59,683 nucleotides of DNA from VRUE01 sp963748075 (GCA_963748075.1 CAVVHQ010000001.1:1-59683), one strand, 5' to 3'; shown: positions 49,185 to 58,834, counted from the first letter of the stretch. Translations and numbers: made by a program. The notes: generated by a model from the letters alone, not told the origin.

Positions 49185-51422
49185 ATGAGCATGTTCGATG
49201 TAAGCCGCGTTTCGGCGGAGGTCGGTGAGGACCAGATCTCCTTTGAGACGGGCAAGCTGGCCAGGCAGGCGAGCGGCGCCGTGGTCGTGCAGTCCGGTGA
49301 CACGATGGTCCTCTGCACCGCGACGATGGGCAACCTGCGCGACGTGGACTTTCTGCCGCTCACCGTCGACGTCGAGGAGCGGATGTACGCCGCGGGCAAG
49401 ATCCCCGGCTCGTTCTTCCGTCGCGAGGGCCGCTCCGGCGAGAAGGCGACGCTGACCGCGCGGATGATCGACCGCCCGATCCGCCCCCTCTTCCCGAAGG
49501 GCTGGCACCACGAGACCCAGCTGGTCGCCACCCCGCTCTCGGTGGACCACGTCCACCCCTACGACATCCTCGCGATGAACGGCGCCTCGGCGGCGCTGGC
49601 GATCTCTCCAATCCCCGTCGCCGCCCATGTCGGCGCGGTGCGGATCGGCAAGCTGGAGGGCGACTTCGTCGTCAACCCGCCGGAGGAGAGGCTCGAGGAG
49701 CTGGAGCTCGACCTGATCGTCGCCGGCACCGAGGAGGCGATCCTGATGGTCGAGGCGGGCGCCGACGGCGTCAGCGAGGCGGAGATCCTCGACGCCCTCG
49801 ACATCGCCCACAGCGAGATAAAGACGCTCTGCGCGGCGATGCAGGAGCTGGCCGAGAAGGCCGGCAAGGAGAAGCTCGAGGTCGAGGCGAGCGAGGTCGA
49901 CGCCGAGTTGCTGGAGGAGGTCCGCTCCTCGCACGGCGCCGAGATCGACGCGGCGACCTCGATCCAGGGCAAGCTGGAGCGCCAGGACGCCAGCCAGGCG
50001 GCGAAGGAGGCGGTGCTCGAGCGCCACGCCCCGGCCGGCGAGGACGGCGAGATCGACGCCGAGCGCAAGGCGGAGGTCGCGGCCGCCTTCTCGAAGCTCG
50101 AGAAGGAGATCATCCGCAAGCGGATCGCGGTCGACAAGAAGCGGCCCGACGGACGCGCCCAGGACGAGATCCGGCCGATCGAGTGCGAGGTGGACGTCTC
50201 CCCCCGCGTGCACGGCTCGGCCCTCTTCACCCGCGGCGAGACGCAGATCCTCTCCAACGTCGCGCTCGGCACGACCCGGATGGACATGCGGCTCGACACG
50301 CTCGGGCTGCAGACGACCAAGCGCTTCTGGCACCACTACAACTTCCCGCCCTTCTCGGTCGGCGAGGCGGGCTTCATGCGCGGCCCGAAGCGGCGCGACA
50401 TCGGCCACGGGGCGCTCGCCGAGCGGGCCCTGGCGCCTTCGATCCCGGGCGAAGAGGAGTTCCCCTACGTGCTCCGGGTCGTCTCCGAGACGCTGGAGTC
50501 GAACGGCTCCTCCTCGATGGGCTCGGTCTGCGCCTCCTCGATGGCGCTGCAGGCGGCGGGAGTGCCGGTCTCGGCGCCGGTCGCCGGTGTCGCGATGGGC
50601 CTGATCAAGGAGGGCGAGGACTACGTCGTCCTCACCGACATCGCCGGCGTCGAGGACCACCTCGGCGACATGGACTTCAAGGTCGCCGGCACCGTGGACG
50701 GGATCACCGCCCTGCAGATGGACATCAAGATCACCGGCGTCACTTTCGACATTCTGCGCGACGCGCTCGCCCAGGCCAATCAGGGCCGGCAGTTCATCCT
50801 CGGCAAGATGGCCGAGGCGATCGAGGGGCCGCGCGAGATGCTCTCCCAGCACGCGCCGAGGATCGAGGCGATCAAGATCGACCCGGAGAAGATCGGCGCG
50901 GTGATCGGCAAAGGCGGCGAAACGATCCGCGCCCTCTGCGAGGAGTTCGAAGCGGAGATCGACGTCGAAGACGACGGCACGGTGCGGATCTACGCGCCGA
51001 CCGGCGAACTGGTCGAAGCCGCGGTCGGGCGCGTCCGCTCGATGACCAAGGAGGCCGAGGTCGGCGACACCTACCCGGCCGCCAAGGTGGTCAAGACGAC
51101 CACCTTCGGCGCCTTCGTCGAGCTGGTCAAGGGCACCGACGGCCTGCTCCACATCTCCAACGTGAAGCCGGGCGAGCGGGTCGACTCGGTCGACGACGTG
51201 CTCAGCGCCGGGGACGTGATCGACGTCACCGTGGTTGAGGTCGACCGCGAGCGCGGCCGCATCGGCCTGCGCCTCTCCGACGATCCTTCGGTGGCCGGCA
51301 AGTCGGCCGAGGAGCTGGCCGCGGTCGGCTCCGGCGGCGACGGCGGTGGGCCGCGGCGCAACGGCGGCGACCGCGGCGAGCGGCGGGGCGGTCGCAGGCG
51401 CGAGCGCGAGCGGCGACGCTAG
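49185..51422 (+). CDS. pnp: Polyribonucleotide nucleotidyltransferase
   Basis: 745 residues. Phosphorolytic 3'-5' exoribonuclease. First RNase PH domain: SGAVVVQSGDTMVLCTATMG and FFRREGRSGEKATLTARMID. Helical linker about 220-305. Second, catalytic RNase PH domain: RVHGSALFTRGETQILSNVA, LESNGSSSMGSVCASSMALQ and DIAGVEDHLGDMDFKVAGT. C-terminal KH (IGAVIGKGGETIRALCEEF) and S1 (FGAFVELVKGTDGLLHISNV) domains follow, then a Gly/Arg-rich tail (RRNGGDRGERRGGRRRERER) that may add RNA affinity. Confidence 0.97.
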   Translation: MSMFDVSRVSAEVGEDQISFETGKLARQASGAVVVQSGDTMVLCTATMGNLRDVDFLPLTVDVEERMYAAGKIPGSFFRREGRSGEKATLTARMIDRPIRPLFPKGWHHETQLVATPLSVDHVHPYDILAMNGASAALAISPIPVAAHVGAVRIGKLEGDFVVNPPEERLEELELDLIVAGTEEAILMVEAGADGVSEAEILDALDIAHSEIKTLCAAMQELAEKAGKEKLEVEASEVDAELLEEVRSSHGAEIDAATSIQGKLERQDASQAAKEAVLERHAPAGEDGEIDAERKAEVAAAFSKLEKEIIRKRIAVDKKRPDGRAQDEIRPIECEVDVSPRVHGSALFTRGETQILSNVALGTTRMDMRLDTLGLQTTKRFWHHYNFPPFSVGEAGFMRGPKRRDIGHGALAERALAPSIPGEEEFPYVLRVVSETLESNGSSSMGSVCASSMALQAAGVPVSAPVAGVAMGLIKEGEDYVVLTDIAGVEDHLGDMDFKVAGTVDGITALQMDIKITGVTFDILRDALAQANQGRQFILGKMAEAIEGPREMLSQHAPRIEAIKIDPEKIGAVIGKGGETIRALCEEFEAEIDVEDDGTVRIYAPTGELVEAAVGRVRSMTKEAEVGDTYPAAKVVKTTTFGAFVELVKGTDGLLHISNVKPGERVDSVDDVLSAGDVIDVTVVEVDRERGRIGLRLSDDPSVAGKSAEELAAVGSGGDGGGPRRNGGDRGERRGGRRRERERRR

Positions 51423-51425
51423 AAG

Positions 51426-52673
51426 TTGAGCGCCGCGAGGCTCACCGAGCTCGGCTCGGGCGTCCGGGTGGTGACCGAGGAGGTCCCCTCGGTGCGCTCG
51501 GTGGCGCTCGGGCTCTGGGTTCGCACCGGCTCGCGCGACGAGACGACGGCCCAGGCGGGCGTCTCGCACTTCCTCGAGCACCTGCTGTTCAAGGGCACCG
51601 CGCGCTTCTCGGCGATCGAGATCTCCGAGCGCCTCGACGGGCTCGGCGCCTCGGTCAACGCGGCGACCGGCAAGGAGACCACCCACCTGCACGCCCGCTT
51701 CCTCGACGAGCACAGCGAGGAGGTCTTCGACCTGCTGGCCGAGATGCTGCTCGCGCCGACCTACCCGGAGATCGACTCCGAGCGCGAGGTGGTGTTGGAG
51801 GAGATCGCGATGTACGAGGACGAGCCGCAGGACCGCGTCCACGACATCCTCGCCGGCGCCGTCTTCGGCGAGCACCCGCTGGGACGCCGGGTGCTCGGCG
51901 AGGCCGAGGTGATCGCCTCGATCCCGGTGCCGGACATCGAGCTCTATCACCAGCGGCGCTACACGGCCCCGCACGTCGTCGTCGGCGCCGCCGGGCACCT
52001 CGACCACGAGGCGATCGTCGCCCTCGCCGAGCGGCTGGTCTCCCCGCCGGCCGGCGGGGACGGCGCCTCGGCGGGCGGCCCCCCGGAGGAGACCGCGCGG
52101 CTGCGCTTCTACGCGAAGGACACCGAGCAGTACCACATCTGCTTCGGCGCGCCGGGCATCGTCCGCGAGGACGAGCGCCGTTTTGCCCTCGCCGTGCTCG
52201 ACTCGGTCTTCGGCGGCTCGACCTCTTCGCGGCTGTTCCGCGAGGTGCGCGAGAAGCGCGGCCTCGCCTACTCGGTCGGCTCCTACAACGAGCAGTACAC
52301 CGACTCCGGCCTGGTCGCCACCTACGTCGGCACCCGCGAGGACAACGTCGAGGAGGCCTGCGCGGTGATCGGCGCCGAGCTGGAGCGGCTGCGCTCAGAG
52401 CCGGCCTCGGCCGAGGAGCTGGCCCGCGCCAAGGAGAACGTCAAGGGCCGGCTGGTGCTCTCCTCGGAGTCGACCGCGGCGCGGATGATGCGGATCTCGC
52501 GCGCCGTGCTGTTCGGCCTGCCGATCGAAAGCCTCGACGAGATGCTGGCCAAGATCGACGCGGTGACCGTGGACGGCCTGGCCGAGCTGGCCGGTGAGCT
52601 CTACGGGCCGGAGCGCCTCTCGGCCGCCTGCGTCGGCCGCGAGGAGGATCTCTTCCTCAAGGCGGTCGCGTGA
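51426..52673 (+). CDS. M16-family zinc metallopeptidase
   Basis: 415 residues. The inverted zinc motif is AGVSHFLEHLLFKGT (HFLEH), with the third ligand Glu in SEREVVLEEIAMYEDEPQD. The second half has the inactive-fold segment with FGGSTSSRLFREVREKRGLA, typical of mitochondrial-processing-peptidase-like bacterial proteins (YmxG/PepR type). Starts at a TTG 3 nt after the pnp stop, giving ARLTELGSGVRVVTEEVPSV at the N-terminus. The physiological substrate in bacteria is not known. Confidence 0.92.
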   Translation: MSAARLTELGSGVRVVTEEVPSVRSVALGLWVRTGSRDETTAQAGVSHFLEHLLFKGTARFSAIEISERLDGLGASVNAATGKETTHLHARFLDEHSEEVFDLLAEMLLAPTYPEIDSEREVVLEEIAMYEDEPQDRVHDILAGAVFGEHPLGRRVLGEAEVIASIPVPDIELYHQRRYTAPHVVVGAAGHLDHEAIVALAERLVSPPAGGDGASAGGPPEETARLRFYAKDTEQYHICFGAPGIVREDERRFALAVLDSVFGGSTSSRLFREVREKRGLAYSVGSYNEQYTDSGLVATYVGTREDNVEEACAVIGAELERLRSEPASAEELARAKENVKGRLVLSSESTAARMMRISRAVLFGLPIESLDEMLAKIDAVTVDGLAELAGELYGPERLSAACVGREEDLFLKAVA

Positions 52674-53335
52674 TCCGGGTCGTCGTCTCCGGCGCCGCCG
52701 GCCGCATGGGCCAGACCGTCTGCGATGCGGTCGATGCCGCCGAGGACATGGAGCTCGTCGCGAAGGCCGACCCGGCTCTGGGCGTGGAGCTGGCCGAGGC
52801 GCTCGGCGAGGCTGACGTCGCCGTCGACTTCAGCACCCCCGACACCGCGCTGGCCAACGTCCGCGCCTGCCTGGAGGCCGGCGTCCACGCGGTCGTCGGC
52901 ACGACCGGCTTCGACCTCGACGCCCTGCGCGAGATCGCGGAGCGCAGCGAGGCCAACTGCTTCGTCGCGCCCAACTTCGCGATCGGCGCGGTGCTGTTGA
53001 TGGAGGCGGCGCAGTCGATCGCCCGCCACATGCCCGAGTGCGAGATCGTCGAGCTGCACCACGAGGGCAAGCTCGACGCCCCCTCGGGCACGGCGAAGCG
53101 CACGGCGGAGCTGATCCGCGCCGCGGGCGGCAACGTCCACGAGCCGATCCACTCGGTGCGGCTGCCCGGCCTGGTCGCCCACCAGGAGGTCGTCTTCGGC
53201 GGCGAGGGGCAGACGCTGTCCGTCCGCCACGACTCGATCGACCGCAGCTCCTTCATGCCCGGCGTGCTGCTCGCCGTGCGCCGCGTGGGCGAGCTTGCGG
53301 ACCGCTGTACGGTCGGCCTAGAGAAGCTGTTGTAG
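52670..53335 (+). CDS. dapB: 4-hydroxy-tetrahydrodipicolinate reductase
   Basis: 221 residues, slightly short for the family. NAD(P)H-dependent step of lysine and diaminopimelate synthesis after DapA. Nucleotide-binding VVSGAAGRMGQTVCDAV, FSTPDTALANVRACLEAG, VVGTTGFD, NFAIGAVLLMEAA, and the substrate motif ELHHEGKLDAPSGTAKRTAE. The GTG start overlaps the peptidase stop. dapA follows two genes on, separated by an amidase. Confidence 0.95.
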   Translation: MIRVVVSGAAGRMGQTVCDAVDAAEDMELVAKADPALGVELAEALGEADVAVDFSTPDTALANVRACLEAGVHAVVGTTGFDLDALREIAERSEANCFVAPNFAIGAVLLMEAAQSIARHMPECEIVELHHEGKLDAPSGTAKRTAELIRAAGGNVHEPIHSVRLPGLVAHQEVVFGGEGQTLSVRHDSIDRSSFMPGVLLAVRRVGELADRCTVGLEKLL

Positions 53336-53344
53336 GTTCCGGGC
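53333..53344 (+). promoter_or_regulatory. Putative -10 box giving a leaderless amidase transcript
   Basis: TAGGTT at 53333-53338, overlapping the dapB stop codon, is followed by 6 nt and the ATG at 53345. This is the same TANNNT-6-start layout as at recJ and the methylase gene. Confidence 0.35.
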
Positions 53345-54790
53345 ATGACGGAAGAGCTGGCAGGCCTCGATGCGACCGCGCAGGCCGAGCTGGTCCGCAG
53401 CGGCGAGGCGAGCCCGGCGGACCTGGCCGAAGCGGCGATCGCGCGGATCGAAGCGACGAACGGCGAGGTGGGCGCGGTCATCCACCCGCTCTTCGAGGAG
53501 GGCCTCGCTGCGGCGAACGGCGAGCTGCCCGACGGCCCCTTCAGGGGCGTGCCCTTCCTGCTCAAGGACCTCGGTGCCGCCTTCGCGGGTCAGCCGATGC
53601 ACATGGGCATGCAGTACCTGAAGGAGCGCGACTTCCGGGCGCCGATCGACACCTACCTGGCACAGCGCTTCCGCCAGGCCGGCCTGGTGACGATCGGCAA
53701 GACGAACACGCCTGAGCTGGGCATCCTGCCGACCGCCGAGCCGCGCGCCTACGGCCCGACCCGCAACCCCTGGGACCTCGGCCGCTCGAGTGGCGGTTCC
53801 AGCGGCGGCTCGGCCGCCGCGGTCGCGGCCGGGATGGTTCCCTTCGCGCACGCCAACGACGGCGGCGGCTCGATCCGCATCCCCGCCGCCAACTGCGGCT
53901 TGGTCGGCCTCAAGCCGAGTCGCCAGCGGATCAGCGAGGGGCCGCTGGTCGGCGACATCATGTCGGGCCTGACCTGCGAGCTCTGCGTCTCGCACTCGGT
54001 TCGCGACACGGCGGCGCTGCTCGAGGCGGTGCACGGCCCGGCTCCCGGCGACCCCTACGTGGCGCCGCCGCCGCTGCGCCCCTACACCGAGGAGGTCGGC
54101 GCTGACCCCGGCAAGCTGCGGATCGCGCTGTGGACGGAGACGACGATCGAGCGGGACGCCGACCCCGAGACGGTCGCCGCGGCGCGGCAGGCGGCGAAGA
54201 CTCTCGAAGGACTTGGTCACACGGTCGAGGAGCCCGACCTGGCGACGCTGCGCAACGTCGACCTGGTGCAGCCGTTCCTGGTCCGCTGGGCTGCCGGCCA
54301 GGCGGCGGTGCTCGACCAGCTCGGGATCGCGACCGGCAACGTGATCGGCGCCGCAGACGTCGAGCCGCTCAGCTGGGCGCTCGCCGAGATCGGCCGCCGC
54401 CACAGCGCCGGCGAGTACCTGACGGCGGTCGGCCAGCACCAGGTGATGTCGCGGATGTTCGCCGGCATCCACGAGTCCGGTTTCGACCTGCTGCTCAGCC
54501 CCACCCTGGGCGAGCCGCCGCCGCCGCTGGGCAGCTTCGACGACTCCGGCCCCGAGCCGATGGCCGCCTTCGAGCGCGCCTTCGTCGACGGCTGCTTCAC
54601 CGCCCCCTTCAACGCGACCGGCCAGCCGGCGATCTCGCTGCCGCTGCACTGGAGCGGGGACGGGCTGCCGATCGGCGTCCAGCTGGTCGCCCCGCTGGGC
54701 CGCGAGGACCTGCTGCTGCGGGTCGCCTCCCAGCTCGAGCGGGCGGTCCCCTGGGCAGATCGCACGCCACCCCTGTTCGCCGCCGCATGA
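53345..54790 (+). CDS. Amidase-signature hydrolase
   Basis: 481 residues. Ser-cisSer-Lys amidase: Lys in PFLLKDLGAAFAGQPM, and the Gly/Ser-rich signature SSGGSSGGSAAAVAAGMVPF carrying both serines. GGGSIRIPAANCGLVGLKPS is also diagnostic. The overall form resembles 6-aminohexanoate-cyclic-dimer hydrolases and broad amidases more than GatA. It lies between dapB and dapA with a 4-nt overlap with dapA, which might hint at a role around amino-acid amides, but the substrate is unknown. A cytosolic enzyme (no signal peptide). Confidence 0.9.
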   Translation: MTEELAGLDATAQAELVRSGEASPADLAEAAIARIEATNGEVGAVIHPLFEEGLAAANGELPDGPFRGVPFLLKDLGAAFAGQPMHMGMQYLKERDFRAPIDTYLAQRFRQAGLVTIGKTNTPELGILPTAEPRAYGPTRNPWDLGRSSGGSSGGSAAAVAAGMVPFAHANDGGGSIRIPAANCGLVGLKPSRQRISEGPLVGDIMSGLTCELCVSHSVRDTAALLEAVHGPAPGDPYVAPPPLRPYTEEVGADPGKLRIALWTETTIERDADPETVAAARQAAKTLEGLGHTVEEPDLATLRNVDLVQPFLVRWAAGQAAVLDQLGIATGNVIGAADVEPLSWALAEIGRRHSAGEYLTAVGQHQVMSRMFAGIHESGFDLLLSPTLGEPPPPLGSFDDSGPEPMAAFERAFVDGCFTAPFNATGQPAISLPLHWSGDGLPIGVQLVAPLGREDLLLRVASQLERAVPWADRTPPLFAAA

Positions 54791-55644
54791 TCCGCGGCGT
54801 GATAACCGCGATGGCGACGCCGTTCGACGCCGTAGGAATGGTCGACGAGGCGGCGGCGCGGCGGCTCGCCGCCCACCTGGTCGAGCACGGCTCGCACGGG
54901 GTGGTGGTCGCCGGCTCGACCGGCGAGGCGGCGACCCTCGACGACGCCGAGCACATCTCGCTGCTGCGGGCGATCGTCGCGGAGGTCGGCGACGCGGCGA
55001 CGGTGATCTGCGGCACCGGCACCAACGACACCCGGCACTCGATCGAGCTGACGCGAGCGGCGGCGCAGGCCGGCGCCGAGGCGGCGCTGGTCGTCACCCC
55101 CTACTACAACAAGCCCAATCCGGCCGGGATCCGCGCCCACTTCGAGGCGATCGCCTCGGCTGTCCCCGAGATCCCGCTGATCGCCTACAACATCCCCTCG
55201 CGGGTGGTGGTCAACGTGCCGCCCGAGCAGCTCGCCGAGCTGGCGCAGATCGACAGCGTGGTCGCCGTCAAGCAGGCCAACAACGCGGAGCTGGGCCCGG
55301 TCGAGGGCCTCGACGTGCTGGCCGGCAACGACGACGCCTTCCTGCCGACCCTCGAGTTCGGCGGGGCGGGCGGGGTCCTGGTCGCCTCGCACCTGGCGGG
55401 CGAGCGGATGCGGGAGATGTGGGACGCCGCCCAGGGCGGCGACCTGGAGCGGGCGCGGCAGATCGACGCCGGCCTGCGGCCGCTGTACGAGGCGCTCGGG
55501 GTCACCACCAACCCGATCCCGCTGAAGGCGGGCCTGGAGATGCGCGGGCTGATCCCCAGTGGCGGCTTGCGCCTGCCGCTGGTCCCCGCCGACGAGAGCC
55601 AGCGGGCGGTGGTCCGGGAGGCGCTGGAAAGCGCCGGCCTGTAA
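54787..55644 (+). CDS. dapA: 4-hydroxy-tetrahydrodipicolinate synthase
   Basis: 285 residues, TIM barrel. Condenses pyruvate with aspartate semialdehyde. N-terminus GVITAMATPFDAVGMVDEAA, the substrate motif GSTGEAATLDDAEHISLL, TPYYNKPNPAGIRAHFEAI, catalytic Tyr in AYNIPSRVVVNV, and the Schiff-base Lys in VVAVKQANN. The ATG overlaps the amidase stop. Its stop is 4 nt before rnj. Confidence 0.95.
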   Translation: MIRGVITAMATPFDAVGMVDEAAARRLAAHLVEHGSHGVVVAGSTGEAATLDDAEHISLLRAIVAEVGDAATVICGTGTNDTRHSIELTRAAAQAGAEAALVVTPYYNKPNPAGIRAHFEAIASAVPEIPLIAYNIPSRVVVNVPPEQLAELAQIDSVVAVKQANNAELGPVEGLDVLAGNDDAFLPTLEFGGAGGVLVASHLAGERMREMWDAAQGGDLERARQIDAGLRPLYEALGVTTNPIPLKAGLEMRGLIPSGGLRLPLVPADESQRAVVREALESAGL

Positions 55645-55648
55645 GCCT

Positions 55649-57310
55649 ATGGCGGGGAAGCTGCGAGTGCTGCCGCTCGGCGGGCTGGGCGAGATCGGCA
55701 AGAACATGATGGTGGTCGAGTACGGCGGCCGGATCGTCGTCGTCGACACCGGGCTGATGTTCCCGACCGCGGAGATGCTGGGGATCGACCTCGTCCTGCC
55801 GGACTTCTCCTACCTGCGCGACCGCGCTGAGGACATCGAGGCGATCGTCCTCACCCACGGCCACGAGGACCACGTCGGCGCGCTGCCCTACGTGCTGCGC
55901 GAGATCGGCATGCCGCCGGTCGTCTACGGCGGCCTGCTGACGGTGGGCATGGTCCGCTCGAAGCTCGACGAGCACAAGCTGGGCGAGGCGCCGCTGCAGG
56001 ACCTGTCTGCCGGCGAGAGGGTCCAGGCCGGTCCCTTCGAGCTCGAGCTGGTCCACCTCTCGCACTCGATTCCCGACGCGCGGGGCGTCCTCATCGGCAC
56101 CGAGTTGGGCCAGATGCTGATGACCGGCGACTACAAGTTCGACCAGACTCCGGTCGACGGCCGTCCGGCCGACATCTCCCGGCTCGCCGAGCTGGGCCGC
56201 GACGGGCTGCTGCTGCTCTGCGGCGACTCGACCAACGCCGACCGGCCGGGGATCGCCCCGTCGGAGTCGAGCGTCGGGCCGGCCCTGCTGGAGACCTTCG
56301 CAGGTTGCAAGGGGCGGATCGTCGTCACCTCCTTCGCCTCCAACATCCACCGCGTCCAGCAGGTGATCGACGCCGCGGTGAAGCTCGACCGCCGGGTAGC
56401 CCTGGTCGGGCGTTCGATGCGCAAGAACTTCAACATCGCCTCCAACCTCGGCATCGCCAATGCGCCCTCGGGGCTGTTCATACAGCCGCGCGAGATCGAG
56501 GACTTCCCCGACGAGAAGGTGGTCGTGCTCTCAACCGGCAGCCAGGGCGAGCCGCTCTCGGCGCTGCGGCGGATGGCCAACAACGATCACCGCGACCTCG
56601 AGCTGCACTCGGGCGACACGGTCGTCTTCTCGGCGACCCCGGTGCCCGGCAACGAGCGCGCGGTGAACGAGACGATCGACCGCATCTACGAGATCGGCGC
56701 CTCGGTCGTGACCGCCAAGGACGCGCCGATCCACGCCTCCGGACACGGCTGGCAGGAGGAGCTGAAGCTGATGCTCAATCTGACCAAACCGCGCTACGTG
56801 ATGCCGGTCCACGGCGACTTCCAGCGACTGCGGCTGCACGCCGAGCTGGCCGAATCGGTGGGGGTCGCCGGTGAGGACATCTTCCAAGGCCACAACGGCC
56901 TGCCGCTCGAGGTCGGCGGGGACGGCGCGCGCTTCGGCAAGGAGATCCACAGCGGGGTGATGTTCGTCGACGGCGTCAACGTCGGCGAGCCCGACGACGT
57001 CGCCCTGCGCGACCGCCGCGAGATCTCCGCCGACGGGATCTTCATCGTCGTCGCGACGATCGCCTCAGACGACGGCAGCGTCGTCGCCGACCCGGAAGTG
57101 ATCTTCCGCGGGGTCGCCTTCGTCGAGGAGGCCGACGCGCTGGTCGAGGAGCTCAAGGACGTGGTCGAGGACTCGCTCGAGGAAGCGGCCGAGGCCGGCA
57201 CCCGCGAGCTGCACCTGATCCAGGAAGACCTTCACGATGCGATCGCCGGGCTCGTCTACGAGAAGCTCCGCCGGCGCCCGATGATCCTGCCCGTGGTCGT
57301 CGAGGTCTAG
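55649..57310 (+). CDS. rnj: Ribonuclease J
   Basis: 553 residues. MBL/beta-CASP nuclease with 5'-3' exonuclease and endonuclease activity in mRNA and rRNA processing. The N-terminus LRVLPLGGLGEIGKNMMVVE is diagnostic; the zinc motif is LTHGHEDHVGALPYVL. The beta-CASP part has VVTSFASNIHRVQQVIDAA and STGSQGEPLSALRRM, and VMPVHGDFQRLRLHAEL is the third metal site region. A C-terminal domain ends near ILPVVVEV. The last gene of the dap-rnj run, followed by a strong terminator. Confidence 0.96.
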   Translation: MAGKLRVLPLGGLGEIGKNMMVVEYGGRIVVVDTGLMFPTAEMLGIDLVLPDFSYLRDRAEDIEAIVLTHGHEDHVGALPYVLREIGMPPVVYGGLLTVGMVRSKLDEHKLGEAPLQDLSAGERVQAGPFELELVHLSHSIPDARGVLIGTELGQMLMTGDYKFDQTPVDGRPADISRLAELGRDGLLLLCGDSTNADRPGIAPSESSVGPALLETFAGCKGRIVVTSFASNIHRVQQVIDAAVKLDRRVALVGRSMRKNFNIASNLGIANAPSGLFIQPREIEDFPDEKVVVLSTGSQGEPLSALRRMANNDHRDLELHSGDTVVFSATPVPGNERAVNETIDRIYEIGASVVTAKDAPIHASGHGWQEELKLMLNLTKPRYVMPVHGDFQRLRLHAELAESVGVAGEDIFQGHNGLPLEVGGDGARFGKEIHSGVMFVDGVNVGEPDDVALRDRREISADGIFIVVATIASDDGSVVADPEVIFRGVAFVEEADALVEELKDVVEDSLEEAAEAGTRELHLIQEDLHDAIAGLVYEKLRRRPMILPVVVEV

Positions 57311-57321
57311 GCCAAGAAAAG

Positions 57322-57360
57322 AGGCCCGCCGGCTGCGTTGGGGAGAACCGGCGGGCCTTT
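57322..57360. terminator. Bidirectional terminator between rnj and the sensor kinase
   Basis: AGGCCCGCCGG (57322-57332) and CCGGCGGGCCT (57348-57358) form a perfect 11-bp stem with a 15-nt loop, with TTT on the plus-strand side and an A-rich stretch (AAGAAAAG) before it. It lies between convergent rnj and the two-component genes. Confidence 0.85.
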
Positions 57361-57394
57361 GTGTCTCGTCCGCTGAGAAGAGTAGGCCGGCGCT

Positions 57395-58831
57395 TTAAAC
57401 CCGGTCTAAATCGGGGCTAATTCCTCTCTCAGACTTCGCCAGCGGCAGGCGGACGCGGAGCAGGGCGCCGCCGCTCTCCGACTCGGTTGCCTCGACCGTG
57501 CCGCCGTGCGAGGCGGCGACGGCGCGGACGATCGCCAGGCCGAGGCCGCTGCCGCCGCCGGCGGCTCTGTCGGCCGGCCCGATGCCGCGTGCGAAGCGCT
57601 CGAAGACCTGCTCGCGCAGCTCGGCCGGGATCCCGGGGCCGTCGTCGGCCACTTCGACCACCGCGTCCCTGCCCGCGATGCGCAGGCTCAGCTCGATCGT
57701 CGAGCCCGGCGGCGTGTGGCGGGCCGCGTTGTCGAGCAGGTTGAGCACCAACCGGTGCAGTTCGTCCGGATTGCCGTCGACCGGCAGCGGCCGCTCGTTG
57801 TCGATCCGCAGCTCGCGTTCGCCGACGGTCGGCGCGACCTCGGCGGCGGCATTGCCGGCCACCTCGGCGAGGTTGCAGCGGGTGCGTGCGGCGAGCCGGC
57901 CGGCGTCGGCGCGGGCGAGCAGCAGCAGGTCGGCGACCAGGCGGCTCATCCGGCCCGAGGAGCGCAGCGCCGAGTCGACCATCGCCCGCTCCTCGTCCCG
58001 GCTCGGGTCCTCAAGCGAGGTCTGCAGCAGCTCCAGGTTGGCGAGGATGCTGGTCAGCGGCGTGCGCAGCTCGTGCGAGGCGTCGGCGACGAACTCGCGC
58101 TGCTTGTTCATCGCCGCTTCGCGCTCGGCCCGGGCCGCGTCGAGCGAGCGGAGCATCTGCTCCAGCGTCCGAGCCAGCTCGCCCACCTCGTCCTCGACCT
58201 TGGGCTCCGGCATGTGGCCGGATGGGTCGCCGGTGTCGGCGATCTTGCGGGCCGTCGCGGTCAGCGAGGAGATCGGCCGCATCGCCCGGCGGGCGATCGC
58301 CAGCCCGGCCAGGCTGGCGAGCAGGGTCGCGCCGAGCACCCCGGCGACGATGAACAGCCAGAAGCGGTCGATGGTCGAGTCGACGTGCCCCTGGTCGCGG
58401 CCGTACTGGACGTAGCCGGCGATCCGCCCGGTCTGGCGGCTGCGCAGGGTGAGGGTGACGACGCGCATCTTGCCGATCGAGTGGACGCCGGGGGCGGGCG
58501 GACCGAGTTCGGCCGCGTCGGGGCTGGCGTCGAGCTGGCGGCCGCGGGCGTCGTAGATCCGCGCCGAAGCGTCGTTGGGGCTGACGAAGTCGCGAAGGTC
58601 GGGCTCGCGGACGATCAACGTGTTGGTGATCGTGTCGACGATCTGCACCCGCGAGGCGAGGGCCGAGACGGCGGTGCTCACCTCGCGGTTGAAGTCGTCG
58701 CGGATCCGCTTCGTGGCGAGGTTGCCGATGATCGCGCCGAACAGCACGAGGATCGCCAGGGTCAGCCCGGCGGAGACGGCGGCGAGGCGCCAGCGAACCG
58801 GCCAGTTGCGAGGACGACGCGGGCGGGGCAC
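57395..58831 (-). CDS. HAMP-containing sensor histidine kinase
   Basis: 478 residues. TM1 about 17-38 (LAAVSAGLTLAILVLFGAI), extracytoplasmic sensor about 40-155, TM2 about 158-180 (FWLFIVAGVLGATLLASLAG), HAMP (RRAMRPISSLTATARKIADT), the HisKA phospho-acceptor in FVADASHELRTPLTSILANL (His about 250), and the HATPase domain with LNLLDNAARHTPPG, DDGPGIPAE and GSGLGLAIVRAVAASHGG. It is 3 nt downstream of the response regulator, so they are a pair. The stimulus is unknown; the organisation resembles actinobacterial envelope-stress (MprAB-type) systems. Confidence 0.93.
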   Translation of the reverse strand: MPRPRRPRNWPVRWRLAAVSAGLTLAILVLFGAIIGNLATKRIRDDFNREVSTAVSALASRVQIVDTITNTLIVREPDLRDFVSPNDASARIYDARGRQLDASPDAAELGPPAPGVHSIGKMRVVTLTLRSRQTGRIAGYVQYGRDQGHVDSTIDRFWLFIVAGVLGATLLASLAGLAIARRAMRPISSLTATARKIADTGDPSGHMPEPKVEDEVGELARTLEQMLRSLDAARAEREAAMNKQREFVADASHELRTPLTSILANLELLQTSLEDPSRDEERAMVDSALRSSGRMSRLVADLLLLARADAGRLAARTRCNLAEVAGNAAAEVAPTVGERELRIDNERPLPVDGNPDELHRLVLNLLDNAARHTPPGSTIELSLRIAGRDAVVEVADDGPGIPAELREQVFERFARGIGPADRAAGGGSGLGLAIVRAVAASHGGTVEATESESGGALLRVRLPLAKSERGISPDLDRV

Positions 58832-58834
58832 CGG

